This document shows, in pieces, positions 1 through 11,229 of a DNA stretch of 64,000 nt. The notes under the pieces are model-generated. The model had not been told where the DNA came from. It ran no database searches and saw nothing but the letters and a program-made list of their open reading frames with translations. Source of the stretch: Xanthobacteraceae bacterium. GTDB taxonomy: Bacteria > Pseudomonadota > Alphaproteobacteria > Rhizobiales > Xanthobacteraceae. Location: assembly GCA_022844485.1 (NCBI GenBank), contig JALHLQ010000013.1, forward strand, positions 43,153 through 107,152, in the 5' to 3' direction. Both the position numbers and the translations under genes were made by a program. Every line of letters starts with the position of its first letter. The stretch's first letter is position 1.

Positions 1-1591
<1,591 letters not shown>

Positions 1592-1715
1592 GGTCTCTCT
1601 CATCCATTCTGCGGAAGCCGCAAAGCCATGAGCAAGACGGCGAGAGGCTGATCTCCTGTCGGAAGGCAGCGCCTTGCGATCCTGCCATGGCTTTCGGATC
1701 TTCCTTGCGGTTCAT

Positions 1716-1734
1716 CGGGCGAACCTTTCGCCCG
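1716..1734. repeat. Perfect 8-bp inverted repeat in the rpsO-pnp spacer
   Basis: The arms CGGGCGAA (1716-1723) and TTCGCCCG (1727-1734) are exact complements around a 3-base loop. In the direction of pnp transcription no T-run follows, so this is not an obvious intrinsic terminator. It lies in the leader 125-143 bases upstream of the pnp start. In enterobacteria a double-stranded pnp leader structure is cut by RNase III for autoregulation; a similar role here is inference. Confidence 0.6.
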
Positions 1735-1775
1735 GTGTTTCAGCCTGCAAGCGTCACGCGCTTCGGCTCATGTTT

Positions 1776-1792
1776 GCGGAAAAAAATTCCGC
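1776..1792. repeat. Inverted repeat GCGGAA-N5-TTCCGC after rpsO
   Basis: On the minus strand this reads GCGGAA, five T, TTCCGC, starting about 30 bases after the rpsO stop codon. The arms are exact. The T-rich loop and lack of a distal T-run make it unlike a standard terminator; it could be an RNA-stability or processing element between rpsO and pnp. Confidence 0.5.
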
Positions 1793-1822
1793 TCGTCTCG
1801 CGCGAAGCGGCGCGCCTTAGCG

Positions 1823-2092
1823 TCAGCGGCGGATGCCAAGGCGCTCGATCAGCGTCTTGTAGCGACCTTCGTCGGCACGCTTGAGATAATCGAGCAACTG
1901 GCGCCGTTGCGACACGAGCTTCAACAGTCCGCGCCGTGAATGGTTGTCCTTCACGTGCGCCTTGAAATGCTCGGTGAGGTTGGCGATGCGCTCGGAGAGG
2001 ATCGCCACTTGCACTTCCGGCGAGCCGGTGTCGCCGCTCTTCGTTGCGTAGGATTGGATCAGTTCGGCCTTTCGGCCGCCAGCAATCGACAT
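1823..2092 (-). CDS. rpsO: 30S ribosomal protein S15
   Basis: Primary 16S rRNA-binding protein of the small-subunit platform. The 89-residue product begins [12 protein letters not shown] and contains the conserved [11 protein letters not shown] and LTEHFKAH...DNHSRRGL segments; the length is exactly that of the family. An upstream in-frame start would add ten residues inside the end of truB, but the ATG at 2092 lies two bases after the truB stop and matches the family N-terminus. It is translationally coupled to truB and sits between truB and pnp, the order seen in many proteobacteria. Confidence 0.98.
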   Translation of the reverse strand: MSIAGGRKAELIQSYATKSGDTGSPEVQVAILSERIANLTEHFKAHVKDNHSRRGLLKLVSQRRQLLDYLKRADEGRYKTLIERLGIRR

Positions 2093-2094
2093 CG

Positions 2095-3102
2095 TCAAAC
2101 ACCTTCCTTGCGGCGCGCGCATCCCGTGATGCCGGCCAGGTTGAACACGCGCTTGGGGACGATCTCTCCGCGGTCGATCTCGGCGAGGGCGATCAGGTCA
2201 CCTGACGCCGTCACATAGACCGTTCCGCGGAAGCTTGGAGCGTCCCGTCCGCGCAGCAAGACGGCCTGCCCTCTTTGCAGGCGGGCCGCATCTGCCCGGC
2301 TGACGGCCAGCGCCGGGATGTCGTCCAGCGCGGTCTCGACGGGCAGTAGCGCGTCGGCGAGGTTTCCCCCGCCAGCGGCGGCTCTATGCCACAAAGCCCG
2401 CAAGTCTTCCAGGGGAATCATGTCCTTTTCGGTAAACGGGCCGACCGCCGTCCGCCGGAGCGCCACCACGTGACCGAGCGCCGCGAGCGCGCGCCCGAGG
2501 TCTCGTGCAATGGCTCGGACATAGGTGCCCTTGCCGCATTCGGCTTCGAATTCGGCATGGTCCGCATCCGGCATCCCGACGAGCGCAAGCCGCCGGATTT
2601 CGACCGGACGGGCGGCCATATCGATGTGTTCGCCGCCGCGGGCGAGGTCGTAGGCGCGCTCGCCTTCGATCTTGAGGGCGGAGTAGCGGGGCGGCACCTG
2701 GGAGACCGCGCCGGTGAAGCGCGGAAGGAGGGCGCGGATGGCGGCCGCGTCAGGGCGTTTGTCGGAGGCCGCGACAACCTCTCCTTCGGCATCGTCGGTG
2801 TCGCGCTCTTCGCCGAACCGGACCGTGAAACGATAGGATTTTAGCCCGTCCATGACGAAGGGGACGGTCTTGGTCGCCTCGCCAAGCGCAATCGGCAGAC
2901 AGCCGGACGCCAGCGGATCCAGCGTGCCGGCATGTCCGGCGCGCTTTGCGGCAAACAGGCGCTTCACGGCTGCAACCGCTTGTGTGGAGGTGATGCCGAT
3001 CGGCTTGTCGAGAACGAGCCAGCCATGCACGTCGCGCTTCTCTCGCTTGTCCGTCTCGGGCGCAGGGTCGGGGAGGGCGGGCGACACGAGCTTGGCAATC
3101 AC
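2095..3102 (-). CDS. truB: tRNA pseudouridine(55) synthase TruB
   Basis: Makes the universal pseudouridine 55 in the T-loop of tRNAs. The 335-residue protein has a short charged N-terminal extension, then [15 protein letters not shown] and [16 protein letters not shown]. The latter is the family motif containing the catalytic aspartate. The C-terminal part resembles the TruB extension with an RGQAV segment. Its ATG overlaps the rbfA stop (ATGA, 3099-3102), so the two are translationally coupled, and rpsO follows almost immediately. Confidence 0.97.
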   Translation of the reverse strand: MIAKLVSPALPDPAPETDKREKRDVHGWLVLDKPIGITSTQAVAAVKRLFAAKRAGHAGTLDPLASGCLPIALGEATKTVPFVMDGLKSYRFTVRFGEERDTDDAEGEVVAASDKRPDAAAIRALLPRFTGAVSQVPPRYSALKIEGERAYDLARGGEHIDMAARPVEIRRLALVGMPDADHAEFEAECGKGTYVRAIARDLGRALAALGHVVALRRTAVGPFTEKDMIPLEDLRALWHRAAAGGGNLADALLPVETALDDIPALAVSRADAARLQRGQAVLLRGRDAPSFRGTVYVTASGDLIALAEIDRGEIVPKRVFNLAGITGCARRKEGV

Positions 3103-3518
3103 GACTCATCGCCTTTGTCCGGATCGAGATCGCGCTTGACCTCAGGCGTGCTGAGGATGCGGTCGATCCGCTCGGCCTCCGCGAACCGCTCGTCGATGCG
3201 AAAGCGGATGTCCGGCACGAATTTCAGGTTCACCCGATGCGCAATCTCGCCCCGGAGGAAGCGCTTGTTGCGCTCGAGCGCAGCGACGACATCCGCCGCA
3301 TCACGACCGCCAAGCGGCATGACATAGATGGTGGCAAGCTTGAGATCGGGCGAGAGCCGCACCTCGGGCACGGTGATCATGTGCCCCTCGATCACCGCAT
3401 CATGCACCTCGCCGCGCGCGAACATCTCGGCCAAGGCATGGCGGATGAGTTCGCCGACCCGCAGCTGGCGTTGCGAAGGTCCGGCGGATGGCCCGCGTTG
3501 ATGATGATGTCGGGACAT
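3099..3518 (-). CDS. rbfA: Ribosome-binding factor A
   Basis: Small KH-like protein that binds the immature 30S subunit and helps 16S rRNA 5'-end maturation, especially in the cold. The 139 residues start [24 protein letters not shown], an N-terminus rich in His and Arg followed by the family signature [30 protein letters not shown] and the C-terminal [19 protein letters not shown] are typical of the fold. It overlaps truB by four bases and follows infB by 71 bases. Confidence 0.96.
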   Translation of the reverse strand: MSRHHHQRGPSAGPSQRQLRVGELIRHALAEMFARGEVHDAVIEGHMITVPEVRLSPDLKLATIYVMPLGGRDAADVVAALERNKRFLRGEIAHRVNLKFVPDIRFRIDERFAEAERIDRILSTPEVKRDLDPDKGDES

Positions 3519-3589
3519 GGATCAAGTCCATTGGCGCTGCCGCGCGGCCTCTGAAAGCAACGCAAAGCCAAGCCTCGGCCGGGCCGCCG

Positions 3590-6184
3590 TTAGAGCGTCC
3601 GCTGCACTGTTTCCACGCGATAGCACTCGATCGTGTCGCCGGCGCGCATGTCCTGATAGTTCTCGAACGCCATGCCGCATTCCTGACCCGCGAGCACCTC
3701 GCGCGCGTCGTCCTTGAACCGCTTGAGCTGCGATAGCTTGCCTTCGTGGATGACGACGTTGTCGCGTATGAGCCGCACATGAGCTCCGCGCTCGACTACG
3801 CCATCGGTGACGCGGCATCCGGCGACCTTGCCGACCTTCGAGACTCCGAAGATTTCGAGAATGATCGCGTTGCCGAGCGTCGTCTCGCGCACGGATGGCG
3901 CAAGCAGGCCCGACATCGCCTTTTTCACATCGTCCACGAGGTCGTAGATGATGTTGTAGTAGCGGATCTCGATGCCGGCGCGATCGGCCGCCTCGCGCGC
4001 TTCCTTGTGGGCGCGCACGTTGAAGCCGATAACCGCCGCGCCCGAGGCCTCGGCCAGGGTCACATCGGATTCCGTTATGCCGCCGACACCGGCATGAATC
4101 ACCCGCGCGCCGACCTCCTCGGTGCCGAGCTTGTCGAGCGCGCCCATGATGGCTTCAAGCGACCCCTGCACGTCGCCTTTCACGATGAGCGGGAATTCCT
4201 TGCGCCCTGACGCCTTGAGCTGGCTCATCATCTGCTCGAGCGAGCCGCGCATTCCGGTGGCGCGGGCGGCGATTTTCTCCCGCTTCTGACGGGCGCGATA
4301 GGCGGTGACTTCTCGGGCGCGCGCTTCGCTGTCGACGATCGCCAGCCGGTCGCCAGCTTCCGGCGTTCCGTTGAAGCCGAGCACCTCGACCGGCGCGGAA
4401 GGGCCGGCCTGTTCGATGGTCGCGCCCGTATCCGAGACCAGGGCGCGCACGCGGCCCCATTCGGCCCCGGCGACGACGATGTCGCCCTGCTTCAGCGTGC
4501 CGCGCTGGACGAGAACGGTGGCGACAGGGCCGCGGCCGCGGTCGAGCTTGGCTTCGATCACGGTGCCCTCGGCCGGACGCTTCGGATTCGCCCTGAGGTC
4601 GAGGATCTCCGCCTGCAAGCCAATCGTCTCGAGCAGTTTGTCGAGGTTGAGTTTCTTTGTCGCCGAGACTTCGATTTCGAGCGTGTCGCCGCCCAGCGAC
4701 TCGACCTGCACCTCATGCTGCAACAGTTCCGTCCGCACGCGCTCCGGACGCGCATCGGGCTTGTCGATCTTGTTGATGGCGACGATCATCGGCACCTTTG
4801 CGGCCTTCGCATGGTGGACAGCCTCCACCGTCTGCGGCATCACGCCGTCATCCGCGGCCACCACGAGGACGACCAGGTCGGTCACGCGCGCACCTCGCGC
4901 GCGCATCGCCGTGAAGGCAGCGTGGCCCGGCGTGTCGATGAACGTGATTTTCGCACCTGACGGCGCCTGCACCTGATAGGCGCCGATATGCTGCGTGATG
5001 CCGCCCGCTTCGCCTCCGGCGACGTTCGTCGTCCTGATCGCATCGAGCAGCGACGTCTTGCCATGGTCGACATGGCCCATGATGGTGACGACCGCCGGAC
5101 GCGGCACGAGATCGGCCGGGTCATCGGCAACGTCGAACAATCCTTCTTCGACGTCGGACTCGGCGACGCGCCGGACCGTATGACCCATCTCCTCGGCAAT
5201 GAGCTGCGCCGTGTCCGCATCGATTGAATCGGTGATCTTGGCCATATGCCCCTGCTTCATCAGCAGGCGGATCACATCGACCGCGCGTTCGGCCATGCGG
5301 TTCGCGAGTTCCTGGATCGTAATGCTCTCCGGGATCGTGACGTCTCGGATCAACTTTTCCTTGGTGTCGTCGACGGCCTGGCCTTTCAGACGCTGGACGC
5401 GCCGGCGGAAGGAGGCCACGGAACGCTCACGCTCCTCGTCGGCGGTGAGCGCGGTCACCAGCGTCAGCCGGCCACGCCGTTTTTCCGGTGTTGTCCGGGT
5501 CGGCTTCGGAACGGCAGGAGCGGCGCGTCCGGCGCCGGCCCCGCGGCGCGCGGGCCTGCGCGTCTCTTCATCTTCGGGTTCGGGCGTGACGGTGCGGGCT
5601 GTCAGACCTGTGGTGCCTGCCGCCTTCTTCGCTTCGTCGTCTCCGAAGCGCTTCTTGGCCTCCTGCTCCGCCTTGCGCTTGGTTTCTTCATCGTGGCGCC
5701 GGCGATCTTCTTCGTCGCGCTTGCGCGCTTCAGCGGCCTCGCGCTCGGTGCGCTCTTTCGCATCGCGATCGGCGCGGCGGCGCGCCTCTTCCTCGGCGTG
5801 CTTGCGCTCCTCCGCTTCTCGAACGCGAGCGTCGGCCAAGGCGTGCGCGCGCAGGCTCCGTTCTTCCTCCGTCAGCGTCCGAAGCACGACGCCAGAGGGT
5901 TTCAAAGCCGACGCGGTCTGGGGGGCGGCCGCCTGCGCGGTGGGTGCCGCGCGCCCCGAAGGCGTCCGCGTCGGAGTGGGCTTCTCGAGCGGGGCTGGGG
6001 CCTCGGCCTTGGATTCGGCAGGGCCTCCGCCGCGGCGCTTCACCTTCTCGACCACCACCGCCTTCGTGCGGCCATGGCTGAAGCTCTGCCGGACCACGCC
6101 CTGCTCGACGCCGCGCTTGAGCGACAAGGTCTTGCCTGAGCCAACACTCAGCTTTTTTTCACCCGGAGTCTTCGTCTCTGTCAT
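3590..6184 (-). CDS. infB: Translation initiation factor IF-2
   Basis: GTPase that delivers fMet-tRNA to the 30S subunit and promotes subunit joining. The 864 residues comprise a low-complexity, charged N-terminal region (Ala/Arg/Glu-rich, roughly residues 60-280), an IF2N domain, then the G domain with G1 GHVDHGKTS near 366, G3 DTPGH near 415 and G4 NKID near 470. Domains II, III and IV follow, ending in VETVQRTL. The long charged linker is normal for alphaproteobacterial IF-2. It begins two bases after the ylxR stop and is part of the rimP operon. Confidence 0.98.
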   Translation of the reverse strand: MTETKTPGEKKLSVGSGKTLSLKRGVEQGVVRQSFSHGRTKAVVVEKVKRRGGGPAESKAEAPAPLEKPTPTRTPSGRAAPTAQAAAPQTASALKPSGVVLRTLTEEERSLRAHALADARVREAEERKHAEEEARRRADRDAKERTEREAAEARKRDEEDRRRHDEETKRKAEQEAKKRFGDDEAKKAAGTTGLTARTVTPEPEDEETRRPARRGAGAGRAAPAVPKPTRTTPEKRRGRLTLVTALTADEERERSVASFRRRVQRLKGQAVDDTKEKLIRDVTIPESITIQELANRMAERAVDVIRLLMKQGHMAKITDSIDADTAQLIAEEMGHTVRRVAESDVEEGLFDVADDPADLVPRPAVVTIMGHVDHGKTSLLDAIRTTNVAGGEAGGITQHIGAYQVQAPSGAKITFIDTPGHAAFTAMRARGARVTDLVVLVVAADDGVMPQTVEAVHHAKAAKVPMIVAINKIDKPDARPERVRTELLQHEVQVESLGGDTLEIEVSATKKLNLDKLLETIGLQAEILDLRANPKRPAEGTVIEAKLDRGRGPVATVLVQRGTLKQGDIVVAGAEWGRVRALVSDTGATIEQAGPSAPVEVLGFNGTPEAGDRLAIVDSEARAREVTAYRARQKREKIAARATGMRGSLEQMMSQLKASGRKEFPLIVKGDVQGSLEAIMGALDKLGTEEVGARVIHAGVGGITESDVTLAEASGAAVIGFNVRAHKEAREAADRAGIEIRYYNIIYDLVDDVKKAMSGLLAPSVRETTLGNAIILEIFGVSKVGKVAGCRVTDGVVERGAHVRLIRDNVVIHEGKLSQLKRFKDDAREVLAGQECGMAFENYQDMRAGDTIECYRVETVQRTL

Positions 6185-6186
6185 AC

Positions 6187-6885
6187 TTACCTTTGGTCCG
6201 CGCGATCGCGGGTTGGCGTCTTTCGTTCATCCAAACTTGGCCCCGGGCTATCCAAGAACCGTTCGAGCCGCCGCCAACGGTCGAGAAATCCCTGACTGGC
6301 AGACCCCGCGAGCAGGGCTGCATGTACCACATTTGACCGGCCCAATGCCAAATCCAATTGCTGCGAGGTAAACGAACAAACGATTGGGAGGCGTTCTCCA
6401 TCGTCGCCGTATCGCCGCCGCACGGTTCCTGCGAGCTTGCGGCGGCCTTCCAGGCTCGCATCGCTCGCCGTGATGAGACCGGCAAGTTCGCCGCTCTCGA
6501 TTGTTGCTTCCACCTTGGCGAACCCGATCTTCACTTGGCCGGCCTTGTTCGCGATCGCAAGAGCATCGAGCGCATGGCGCTGCATGAGTTGCGCCACGCG
6601 ATCCGGAAGATCAGGGGGCGCTTTCATATCCGCCTTGAGCGCCCGCGCAAACAGATTGCGCCGGACGGCCTCGCCGATCGAGGACCGATCGGCCGTGACC
6701 CACACGCCGCGGCCCGGCAGCTTTCGCTTGAGGTCCGCCACGACCGTTCCATCCGGTCCGGCGACAAACCGGATCAGCTCCTGCGTCGGTTTGACTTGGC
6801 GCGCGACGATGCACAGCCGCTGCAGGGCAGCGCCCGCCTCGCGCACGCCCTCGTCCGCAGCAGCCTCTTCCGCGCTTGCCAGCAT
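6187..6885 (-). CDS. YlxR/DUF448 RNA-binding protein fused to an L7Ae-like region
   Basis: Between nusA and infB, where this family normally lies. The 232-residue protein has an N-terminal YlxR (DUF448) domain: [30 protein letters not shown], then [12 protein letters not shown] near residues 60-70. A second half resembles an L7Ae/YlxQ-like fold ([53 protein letters not shown]). Such two-domain forms are usual in alphaproteobacteria. The family binds RNA and is placed with transcription and translation factors, but its exact role is unsettled. Start and stop are within three bases of both neighbours. Confidence 0.9.
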   Translation of the reverse strand: MLASAEEAAADEGVREAGAALQRLCIVARQVKPTQELIRFVAGPDGTVVADLKRKLPGRGVWVTADRSSIGEAVRRNLFARALKADMKAPPDLPDRVAQLMQRHALDALAIANKAGQVKIGFAKVEATIESGELAGLITASDASLEGRRKLAGTVRRRYGDDGERLPIVCSFTSQQLDLALGRSNVVHAALLAGSASQGFLDRWRRLERFLDSPGPSLDERKTPTRDRADQR

Positions 6886-6888
6886 TGA

Positions 6889-8496
6889 TCAGACGCTTTC
6901 CTCCACGTTGTCCTGCTCCACCTCCTCGGCCGGACGGGCGAGATCGGCCTCGCTGATCCAGCCGGCCTTGACGCGCGCCTGCATGATCAAGGATTCGCAC
7001 TCCTCCTGCGACAGGTCGAAGCCGTCCAGAATGCCGGGCTGCCTGACGGCCTCCCCATCCTTTCGCTCGGTCCATCCCGCGAGATCGTCCGTCGCGCAGC
7101 CCGCGAGATCTTCGACCGTCTTGATCTCGTTCTCGCCGAAGGCGACAAGCATCCTCATTGTCACGCTCGGCACCTCCGCCAGCGCGTCTTCGACCCCGAG
7201 TTCCTGTCGGCGGGCGTCGTATTCCGCCTCGATCTGCGCGAGATAATCGCGGGCGCGGGCCTGGAGTTCCTGTGCGGTGTCCTCATCGAAGCCTTCGATC
7301 GAGGCAAGTTCTTTGAGCTCGACATAGGCCAGTTCTTCGATCGAGGTGAACCCTTCCGAGGCGAGAAGCTGGGCGACGACTTCGTCAACATTGAGCGCAT
7401 TGACGAAGATCTTCGTGCGATTCTCGAACTCGGCTTGGCGTCGCTCCGATTCTTCCTGTTCGGTCAGGATGTCGATGTCCCATCCGGTGAGTTGGGAAGC
7501 GAGTCGCACATTCTGACCGCGGCGGCCGATCGCAAGCGAAAGCTGCTGGTCGGGAACAACGACCTCGATGCGCTCGCGGTCCTCGTCGAGCACGACCTTT
7601 GCGACTTCCGCCGGCGCGAGCGCATTGACGACGAAGGTCGCGATATCGGGCGACCACGGAATAATGTCGATTTTCTCGCCCTGCAGTTCGTTCACCACCG
7701 CCTGCACGCGCGAGCCGCGCATGCCGACGCAAGCGCCGACAGGGTCCACCGACGAATCTCGGGAAATCACGGCGATTTTCGCGCGCGACCCGGGATCGCG
7801 GGCGACCGCCCTCACCTCGACGATGCCGTCATAGATCTCGGGTACTTCCTGCGCAAAAAGCTTGGCCATGAACTGCGGATGCGTGCGCGAGAGAAAAATC
7901 TGCGGCCCGCGCGTCTCCCGTCGGACGTCGTAGATATAGGCGCGAATCCGGTCGCCGTTGCGGAAAACCTCGCGCGGCAGCATTTCGTCGCGGCGAACGA
8001 TCGCTTCGCCGCGCCCGAGATCGACGACGACGTTGCCGTACTCGACCCGCTTGACGATGCCGTTCACGATGTCGCCGATGCGGTCCTTGTATTCCTGATA
8101 CTGCCGGTCGCGCTCGGCCTCCCGCACCTTCTGCACGATGACCTGCTTTGCCGACTGCGCGGCAATCCGGCCGTATTCGAGAGGGGGCAGCGTGTCGGCG
8201 ATGGAATCGCCGATTTGCGCGGCCGGGTTGTGCCGCCGCGCTTCATCAAGGCCGATCTGCGTTGATGGATTTTCCACCTGGTCGACGACGAGAAGATGGC
8301 GCGAGAGCCGCAGCTCCCCCGTCTTCGCATTGATCTCGGCATGCACATCCGTCTCGCTTCCGTAGCGCGAGCGCGCCGCCTTGGCGATCGCGTCCTCCAT
8401 GGCGGTGATGACGATGCCGCGATCGATCGCCTTCTCGCGGGCGACCGCCTCGGCGATCTGCAGCAATTCGAGCCGGTTTGCGCTGACGGCAGCCAT
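6889..8496 (-). CDS. nusA: Transcription termination/antitermination protein NusA
   Basis: RNA polymerase-associated factor acting in pausing, termination and antitermination. The 535-residue product has the N-terminal RNAP-binding domain (MAAVSANRLELLQIAEAVAREK), an S1 domain (about 135-200, GIVKRVEYGNVVVDLGRGEA), two KH domains (VGACVGMRGSRVQAV and LAIGRRGQNVRLASQLTGWD), and two C-terminal acidic helix-hairpin repeats, the last ending EEVEQDNVEESV. The acidic repeats match the autoinhibitory type known in proteobacteria. It lies three bases downstream of rimP. Confidence 0.98.
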   Translation of the reverse strand: MAAVSANRLELLQIAEAVAREKAIDRGIVITAMEDAIAKAARSRYGSETDVHAEINAKTGELRLSRHLLVVDQVENPSTQIGLDEARRHNPAAQIGDSIADTLPPLEYGRIAAQSAKQVIVQKVREAERDRQYQEYKDRIGDIVNGIVKRVEYGNVVVDLGRGEAIVRRDEMLPREVFRNGDRIRAYIYDVRRETRGPQIFLSRTHPQFMAKLFAQEVPEIYDGIVEVRAVARDPGSRAKIAVISRDSSVDPVGACVGMRGSRVQAVVNELQGEKIDIIPWSPDIATFVVNALAPAEVAKVVLDEDRERIEVVVPDQQLSLAIGRRGQNVRLASQLTGWDIDILTEQEESERRQAEFENRTKIFVNALNVDEVVAQLLASEGFTSIEELAYVELKELASIEGFDEDTAQELQARARDYLAQIEAEYDARRQELGVEDALAEVPSVTMRMLVAFGENEIKTVEDLAGCATDDLAGWTERKDGEAVRQPGILDGFDLSQEECESLIMQARVKAGWISEADLARPAEEVEQDNVEESV

Positions 8497-8499
8497 TGC

Positions 8500-9159
8500 T
8501 CAGTCTCCTTCGATTTGTGCGCCGCGCCGGCCTGTGCCGGACGGACGCTGCCTGTTATCCTTTTGGCGGCGGGAATGGCCGGTTTCCCTCCTGCCGTTGC
8601 TGACCTTCTCGCGTTTGAGCGCGTCGTTGATCAGGGCGTCGGTAAGCACGAGCCGCGCTTCCGCCATATCCTCGATCGGGAGCAGCACCTCGGCCGCCGC
8701 ATCCGCCGGCGCGTCGGGCAAGTGCAGCTTTGCCGTATCGCCCTCGGTCCCCAGCAGCAAGCCGCGAAACCGCTTTCGACCCTGCACCGCGATGGCCATC
8801 TCGATCTTGACCTCGTGCCCGGCAAAGCGGTCGAAATCCGAACGGCGCGTCAGCGGCCGATCGAGCCCGGGTGAGGAAACCTCGAGACGATAGGCCCGCT
8901 CGATCGGGTCGGCAGCATCCAGGACCGGCGACAGCGCCCGCGAGGCTGCCTCGCAATCTTCAATGCGCATCGTGCCGTCGGGGCGCTCGGCCATGACCTG
9001 CACCGTGCAGCCGTCGCCCCCCGACACGCGCACCCGCACCAGCCGCAGCCCGAGCTCGGCCAGGACAGGCTCGCTGATTGCGGCAACCCGCGCCGCAAGC
9101 CCGGCCTCGGTGATCAGCCGCGGTTCGCCCTGCATTTGTGCGGCGTCCAGATGGATCAT
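8500..9159 (-). CDS. rimP: Ribosome maturation factor RimP
   Basis: Needed for 30S subunit assembly (S19/S12 region). I chose the ATG at 9159 ([21 protein letters not shown]), giving 219 residues; an in-frame extension upstream would run through the leader terminator and promoter. The core [18 protein letters not shown] is the family signature. After the C-terminal SH3-like domain there is a basic tail ([19 protein letters not shown]...), common in rhizobial RimP. First gene of the rimP-nusA-ylxR-infB-rbfA-truB-rpsO-pnp cluster. Confidence 0.95.
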   Translation of the reverse strand: MIHLDAAQMQGEPRLITEAGLAARVAAISEPVLAELGLRLVRVRVSGGDGCTVQVMAERPDGTMRIEDCEAASRALSPVLDAADPIERAYRLEVSSPGLDRPLTRRSDFDRFAGHEVKIEMAIAVQGRKRFRGLLLGTEGDTAKLHLPDAPADAAAEVLLPIEDMAEARLVLTDALINDALKREKVSNGRRETGHSRRQKDNRQRPSGTGRRGAQIEGD

Positions 9160-9194
9160 TGCTGCTGCAAGAGTCCGGGTCCGTTGCGGGTAAC

Positions 9195-9226
9195 AAAAAA
9201 GAGCGGGTCCCGGGGGGCCCACTCTC
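9195..9226 (-). terminator. Terminator-like hairpin in the rimP leader (attenuator candidate)
   Basis: Reading the minus strand, AGAGTGGGCCC pairs imperfectly with GGGACCCGCTCT across a short C/G loop, and six T follow. This is the layout of an intrinsic terminator. It sits about 36 bases upstream of the rimP ATG and downstream of a good promoter, so it would end transcripts of only about 70 bases before the operon unless read through. It is not preceded by a tRNA-Met gene as in E. coli. Confidence 0.75.
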
Positions 9227-9272
9227 GATATCCGACCGATATCGGCCGTTATGAGATCGTGAAGTTGGCGCC

Positions 9273-9301
9273 AATATAGCGGTACCCGGCGGATTTGCAA
9301 G
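9273..9301 (-). promoter_or_regulatory. Promoter for the rimP-nusA-infB operon
   Basis: On the minus strand a -35 element CTTGCA/TTGCAA (9295-9301) lies 16-17 bases from a -10 element CTATAT/TATATT (9273-9279). Both match the alphaproteobacterial housekeeping sigma consensus well. Transcription would start near 9265 and produce a leader of about 105 bases containing the terminator-like hairpin before rimP. The -35 region overlaps the start of the upstream sequence of the divergent DUF2336 gene. Confidence 0.7.
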
Positions 9302-9393
9302 GGTTTCGGAGACATCGCGGGACGGTTAGCACTTCGTTAACGCTCGCGGCTCTAGCCTTTGGCCTGGTTAGCCCGCGGGAACACAGAACAGCA

Positions 9394-10494
9394 ATGCCCG
9401 CCATCACCTCGCTGATTCCGGAGCTGGAGGAAGCCCTCGAGCACGGCTCGATCGAGCAGCGCGAGCGGACGCTGGAGCGCGTGACCGCGCTCTTCCTGCA
9501 AGGCGCCCCGCGTTTCAGCGAAGACCATGTCGAATTGTTTGACGATGTTCTCAGCCGCCTCATCATCGAGATCAGCAAGCGTGCGCTGGTCGAACTCTCA
9601 ACCCGGCTTGCGCCCGTCCAGAACGCTCCGGTGATGGTCTTGCGCCGTCTCGCCCGTGACGACGACATTGCGGTTGCTGGCCCGGTACTCGTTCAATCGA
9701 AGCGCCTGACCGATTTCGATCTCATCGACATTGCCCATTCGCATGGACCGGCGCATCTCCTGGCCATATCCAGCCGCGCCGAGCTGAGCACGGGGGTGAC
9801 CGACATTCTGGTGAGCCGTGGCGATCGCGACGTGTTGCGCAACGTGACCAACAATGAAGGCGCGCGGCTGTCCGGCACGAGCTACGAGGTGCTGGTGCGC
9901 CGCGCCGAACAAGATGGGCTTCTGGCCGAGCGTGTCGCTCAGCGCTCGGATATTCCGCCGCAGCTGTTTCGCACGCTGCTCACGCAGGCCACGGATGTCG
10001 TGCGTCAGAAACTCCTCGCCTCGACCCGGCCGGAACGGCGGGAGGAGATTCGGCGCATCATCGCCAAGGTGGCACGCGAAGTCGGAAGCAAGCCGCCGCA
10101 TCGCGACTTCGCCTCCGCGCAGCAATCAGTTTTCGCTCTCCACAAGGCGGGGAAACTCGGAGAAGCGCAACTCTCCGCCTTCGCAAAGGCCGGGCAGTAT
10201 GAGGAAACGGCCGCGGCCCTGTCAGCGCTTTGCAAGATACCGGTCGATGTGGTCGACCGTCTCATGAGCGGCGACCGACCCGACCCGGTCCTCATCATGT
10301 GCAAGGCGATCGGGTTTGAATGGTCGACAGTGCGCCCGGTGATGCTGGTGCGTCCCGAGGGGCATCGCATGTCGCCGAAAACGATCGACACCGCGCTGGC
10401 CAATTTCGACCGTTTGTCGCTGACGACCGCCGAACGGGTCTTGCGTTTCTGGCAGGTGCGGCAGAGTCACTTGGCGGAGTCTGTGCAAGTCTGA
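9394..10494 (+). CDS. DUF2336 domain-containing protein
   Basis: The 366-residue protein starts at MPAITSLIPELEEALEHGS; an in-frame extension to 9295 would overlap the rimP promoter and lacks family support. It is helical and repeat-like (TALFLQGAPRFSEDHVELFDDVLSRL, RNVTNNEGARLSGTSYEVLVRRAE), the pattern of DUF2336. The family is almost confined to alphaproteobacteria and its function is unknown; the alpha-helical repeats suggest protein-protein contacts. No signal peptide or membrane segment is visible. Its 3' end overlaps the convergent trmB by 28 bases. Confidence 0.85.
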   Translation: MPAITSLIPELEEALEHGSIEQRERTLERVTALFLQGAPRFSEDHVELFDDVLSRLIIEISKRALVELSTRLAPVQNAPVMVLRRLARDDDIAVAGPVLVQSKRLTDFDLIDIAHSHGPAHLLAISSRAELSTGVTDILVSRGDRDVLRNVTNNEGARLSGTSYEVLVRRAEQDGLLAERVAQRSDIPPQLFRTLLTQATDVVRQKLLASTRPERREEIRRIIAKVAREVGSKPPHRDFASAQQSVFALHKAGKLGEAQLSAFAKAGQYEETAAALSALCKIPVDVVDRLMSGDRPDPVLIMCKAIGFEWSTVRPVMLVRPEGHRMSPKTIDTALANFDRLSLTTAERVLRFWQVRQSHLAESVQV

Positions 10495-11192
10495 GGCGGG
10501 GCGCGCCGTTCGAAAACGAGATAGCATGGCGCGCGTCCCGCTTGCTTGGCCTTGGCTTCGTAGCGCGTTTCGACCAAGCCCGGCCAGGGGCGCCGCCAAT
10601 CGTCGGCACGCTCCGCCGTCCACTTAAAATCCGGATGACGCAGGACGCGGAGCAGCGTCCAGGCGACATAGTCGGGCCAATCGCTCGCGAAATGAAAGAT
10701 GCCCCCCGGTCGCAGGATGCGCGCGAACTCGGCCAGTGTGGCCGCTTGAACGAAACGCCGTTTCGAATGCCGCCGTTTGGGCCAGGGATCTGGATACAGA
10801 AGGGCGATCTGCGAGACCGACCGGCAGGGCAGCCAGCCGAGCAGATCCAAAGCGTCGCCGTGATGCAGCCGTATGTTGGCGAGCTGATGACGTTCGATCT
10901 CCGCCAGCGCCTTGGCCATGCCGTTGACGAACGGCTCGCAGCCGATGAACCCTGTTTTGGGATTGGCGATGGCTGCGGCGATGAGATGCTCGCCGGCGCC
11001 GAACCCGATTTCGAGGCGCGCGCTCTCGATCGGGACGGGGAACAGCGCAGCAAGATCCGATGGCGCACTCCGGCTGAGATCGAGCGCAAGCCGCGGCAGC
11101 AGCGTGTCGAAGAGCGCCGCTTGTCTCGGGCGCAGAGCATGGCCCTTCCGTCGGCCGAAAAAGGCGGTTGTGCGCCTCGCGTCGCCGGTCAT
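10467..11192 (-). CDS. trmB: tRNA (guanine-N7-)-methyltransferase TrmB
   Basis: S-adenosylmethionine-dependent enzyme that makes m7G46 in tRNA variable loops. The 241 residues show the SAM-binding region LEIGFGAGEHLIAAA (about 60-75), GCEPFVNGMAKAL, and the family motif LLYPDPWPKRRHSKRRFV near 130-145; the conserved tail has LVETRYEAKAKQAGR. It lies 37 bases after metK, which supplies its methyl donor. The 3' end overlaps the DUF2336 gene on the opposite strand. Confidence 0.95.
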   Translation of the reverse strand: MTGDARRTTAFFGRRKGHALRPRQAALFDTLLPRLALDLSRSAPSDLAALFPVPIESARLEIGFGAGEHLIAAAIANPKTGFIGCEPFVNGMAKALAEIERHQLANIRLHHGDALDLLGWLPCRSVSQIALLYPDPWPKRRHSKRRFVQAATLAEFARILRPGGIFHFASDWPDYVAWTLLRVLRHPDFKWTAERADDWRRPWPGLVETRYEAKAKQAGRAPCYLVFERRAPPQTCTDSAK

Positions 11193-11229
11193 GGCCGGAG
11201 CAGAGCCTGCGCCGCCATCCGGCGTCGCG

